Below are positions 23,415 through 25,217 of a stretch of DNA of 25,217 nt, piece after piece (position 1 is the stretch's first letter; the number at the start of each line of letters is the position of its first letter). The stretch is from an uncultured Corynebacterium sp. (GTDB lineage: Bacteria > Actinomycetota > Actinomycetes > Mycobacteriales > Mycobacteriaceae), in contig NZ_CAMIHD010000024.1 of NCBI RefSeq assembly GCF_946222835.1, positions 1-25,217 of the forward strand, written 5' to 3'. The translations under genes and the position numbers were made by a program. The notes beneath the pieces are model-generated. The model ran no database searches, was not told the origin of the DNA, and worked only from the letters and a program-made list of their open reading frames with translations.

Positions 23415-23906
23415 ATGACCGAATCCGATACTCGCTCCGGCCTTTACCTCGTCTTTGTTTGCACCGGAAATATCTGCCGCTCCCCCATGGCAGAGATCAT
23501 CGTGCGCGATGAAATGGAAAAGGACATGCTAGACCTCGTCGCCACCGTGGACTCCTGCGGCCTCGGCGGCTGGCATGTAGGCCAGGGCGCGGACGAGCGC
23601 ACGATCGCCGAGCTGCGCCGCGGCGGCCACGATGGTGGTTCCCACCGCGCGGCCAAGCTGGGGGCCGAGCACATGAATGCGGATCTCTTCATCGCCATGG
23701 ACAAAGGCCACCGCGACGCTCTTATTGAGCGCGGCATCGACCCGGACAAGATCCGCTTGATGCGCAGCTTCGACCCCAACTCCCCGGAAGAGGCGGACGT
23801 GGCAGACCCGTATTACGGCTCCGCAGCGGATTTCGAGACCACCCGCAAGAATATCGAGGCCGCCGTACCTGGCCTGCTGGATTGGATTCGCGCTCACCAC
23901 GACTAA
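23415..23906 (+). CDS. ptpA: Low molecular weight protein tyrosine phosphatase
   Basis: A 163-aa LMW-PTP. The P-loop CTGNICRS gives the nucleophile Cys16 and Arg22 in the C(X)5R arrangement, directly after the first strand (LYLVFV). The general acid lies in VADPYYGS near the C-terminus. Family members remove phosphate from tyrosine in signalling or cell-envelope proteins; the M. tuberculosis PtpA orthologue is secreted, but no export signal is visible here. The frame opens at 23334, but those 27 residues include a hydrophobic, unlikely segment, and the family N-terminus fits the ATG at 23415. It is followed ten bases later by the SURF1 gene, probably in one transcript. Confidence 0.93.
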   Translation: MTESDTRSGLYLVFVCTGNICRSPMAEIIVRDEMEKDMLDLVATVDSCGLGGWHVGQGADERTIAELRRGGHDGGSHRAAKLGAEHMNADLFIAMDKGHRDALIERGIDPDKIRLMRSFDPNSPEEADVADPYYGSAADFETTRKNIEAAVPGLLDWIRAHHD

Positions 23907-23916
23907 ACTAGGCCCC

Positions 23917-24924
23917 ATGCTAAAGACGTTCCTTAAGCCAGGTTGGGTTCTACTGCTGCTGTTCGTCGTGGCTTTTTCCTACCTCGCTTTTACCGTCCTT
24001 GCCCCGTGGCAGCTTGGCAAGGACGATGACATTGTGGAACGCAACGAGCTCATCACCCACGCCTACGAGGCAGATCCCCAGCCAGTGGAAGACCTCGTGG
24101 ATGACCACGGCGCTATCAAAGACGATGAGTGGTCCCGCGCCACCCTCCACGGCCGTTACCTGCCGCAGGATGAAGTCCTGCTGCGCCTGCGTCCAGTCGA
24201 CTCCGGCCCCTCTTACCAGTCCTTGGTTCCCTTCCGTACCGATTCCGGCCTAACCATCTTGGTTAACCGCGGCTGGGTCAAGGCCGGCGAAGCCAATGCC
24301 GTGCCAGATATCCCTGATGCCCCCTCGGGCGAGACCACTCTCACCGGCATGATCCGCGCCGACGAGGCCGAGCACCAGTCCGCCCCCATTAAGCAGGAGG
24401 GCTACCAGCAGGTCTACTCCATCCATACGGAGCAGATTGCCTCGCTTATCGACGCCCCCTTGGCCCACGACTACATCCAACTCTCCGCCGACCAGCCCGG
24501 CGTGCTCAACCCCATGCCTATCCCGCAGCTCGACCGCGGCAACCACCTCTCCTACGGCTACCAGTGGATTGCCTTCGGCATCATGGCCCCGCTGGGCTTG
24601 GGCTACTTCGTATGGTCCGAAATCCGTGAGCGCCGCCGCCTGCGTGAGGAGGAAGAAGCCCTCGCCGCCCTCGATGCCGATGCCTCTACCCCATCCGAGC
24701 CCGCGGACGCCTCCGCTGCAGGCTCCGCACCGGTAGAAGCCCCGTCCCCCGCGACCTCCCGGCACGACGCCCACGCGGCCACTGACGACGCCACCGATAC
24801 CGCCGCGGCCGTTCCCGCCGCGTCCTCCTCGCACGCCGCTAGCCGCCGCAACCGCTCCCGCTACGGCGACTCCAAGCCAGATCACTACGCCAAGCTAAAC
24901 AAGCGCCGCCGCGAACGCTACTAG
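23917..24924 (+). CDS. SURF1 family cytochrome oxidase assembly protein
   Basis: A 335-aa SURF1-like protein, expected to help assemble the aa3-type cytochrome c oxidase in the membrane. It has the usual plan: an N-terminal helix (9-30, GWVLLLLFVVAFSYLAFTVLAPWQL), a large external domain with the family motif TILVNRGWV (about 112-120) and a second helix introduced by LSYGYQWIAFGIMAPLGLGYFVW (about 210-232). After that helix comes a cytoplasmic tail of about 100 residues: basic-acidic helix, then Ala/Ser/Pro/Asp-rich low complexity (about 245-310), then a very basic end (KLNKRRRERY). Such a tail is not part of the core family. The ATG at 23917 follows the ptpA stop by ten bases. Confidence 0.9.
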   Translation: MLKTFLKPGWVLLLLFVVAFSYLAFTVLAPWQLGKDDDIVERNELITHAYEADPQPVEDLVDDHGAIKDDEWSRATLHGRYLPQDEVLLRLRPVDSGPSYQSLVPFRTDSGLTILVNRGWVKAGEANAVPDIPDAPSGETTLTGMIRADEAEHQSAPIKQEGYQQVYSIHTEQIASLIDAPLAHDYIQLSADQPGVLNPMPIPQLDRGNHLSYGYQWIAFGIMAPLGLGYFVWSEIRERRRLREEEEALAALDADASTPSEPADASAAGSAPVEAPSPATSRHDAHAATDDATDTAAAVPAASSSHAASRRNRSRYGDSKPDHYAKLNKRRRERY

Positions 24925-24976
24925 GGCCTCTGCCTGCCTAGGCTATTTCTTGAACATCCGCCCAGGCCCCGAATCA

Positions 24977-25022
24977 GCCACGTTAATGCGTTATGCCCTC
25001 CCCTCTTGGGGCATAACGTGGC
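24977..25022. repeat. Nested inverted repeat downstream of the SURF1 gene
   Basis: CGTTATGCCC (24989-24998) pairs perfectly with GGGCATAACG (25009-25018) over a ten-base loop. A second, overlapping possibility pairs GCCACGTTA (24977-24985) with TAACGTGGC (25014-25022). The left arm contains two similar pieces (CGTTAATG and CGTTATG), so the structure can form in alternative ways. It starts 52 bases after the SURF1 stop and may end that transcript, but no T-run follows. Confidence 0.5.
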
Positions 25023-25078
25023 CACAAGTTGGCTCTCGAGGCTTTGACTCCTTAACGCTGCCAGCCACCTAAGCCCAC

Positions 25079-25134
25079 CAACACAAAATGTCGTTTAACT
25101 CGACACGCCGCAAAACAACACAAGCTGTCGTTTA
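25079..25134. repeat. Direct repeat pair in non-coding DNA
   Basis: CAACACAAAATGTCGTTTA (25079-25097) and CAACACAAGCTGTCGTTTA (25116-25134) are identical at 17 of 19 bases, with a period of 37 bp. A partial third copy, ATGTCGTG, begins near 25143. The surrounding 24925-25217 contains no convincing gene on either strand. These could be binding sites or part of a larger intergenic element continuing beyond the window. Confidence 0.55.
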
Positions 25135-25217
25135 GGCCTCGGATGTCGTGGGGGTTAAGGGGCAGAAAGTGTGTCTGGAAACGGGGATTTTTAGGCTCTG
25201 ACCTTTGAGTTAACGTC

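Noticed and set aside
25079..25134. CRISPR array
   Set aside because: Only two full copies of a 19-bp repeat, spacer of 18 bp, and no cas genes nearby.

Overview
The window looks like a stretch of a Corynebacterium chromosome, moderately GC-rich, probably from a skin- or mucosa-type species. I infer this from the conserved gene order thrC / MFS permease / glnE-glnA2 / CYTH-CHAD / galactokinase-like / RNase HI-phosphatase / Zn-ribbon / Nif3 / low-Mr PTP / SURF1, from mycobacterial-corynebacterial protein types (fused RNase HI-histidine phosphatase, tiny SPOR protein, DUF2786 protein), and from a class A RNase P RNA. The species itself cannot be read from the sequence.

Layout. Positions 1-1300 are visibly more AT-rich than the rest and carry one accessory gene, an Abi_2-type abortive-infection protein with a HEPN-like RNxxxH motif. 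Positions 1366-2786 hold a plus-strand unit: a TDT/SLAC1-type transporter, a 16-codon mini-ORF with a strong ribosome binding site, and a 124-aa protein whose start overlaps the mini-ORF stop (TAATG). On the minus strand, 5767-2789 reads thrC, a 48-aa acidic protein, a lipoprotein-type trypsin-like protease and a Nudix hydrolase. An MFS permease diverges from thrC across only 39 bp. Then comes a long minus-strand series, 13527-7129: glnA2, glnE, two small proteins of unknown function (the second membrane-anchored), a 72-aa exported or membrane protein and a stand-alone ABC-type ATPase. Plus-strand DUF2786 and CYTH-CHAD genes follow. They meet a minus-strand SPOR protein, which diverges from a degenerate galactokinase-like GHMP protein.

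Positions 23319-18445 form a minus-strand cluster rich in RNA-processing genes: Nif3, coiled-coil Zn-ribbon protein, RNase HI-phosphatase, rnpB and an RNB exoribonuclease. The protein genes upstream of rnpB touch or overlap by one base. rnpB seems to have its own -10 element lying on the stop codon of the RNase HI gene. A low-Mr phosphatase and a SURF1 protein (cytochrome oxidase assembly) lead away on the plus strand. The last 293 bp is non-coding and holds a nested inverted repeat and a 19-bp direct repeat.

Most of the window is core metabolism (threonine and glutamine synthesis, RNA processing, oxidase assembly). The points that most deserve a second look are the Abi gene with its palindromic upstream region, the coupled mini-ORF, the glutamine synthetase with His in place of the adenylylated Tyr beside glnE, the galactokinase homologue that appears to have lost its catalytic motifs, and the RNase HI-rnpB-RNB arrangement. 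I did not find a clearly new multi-gene system. There is no CRISPR array, insertion sequence or tRNA that I can see.
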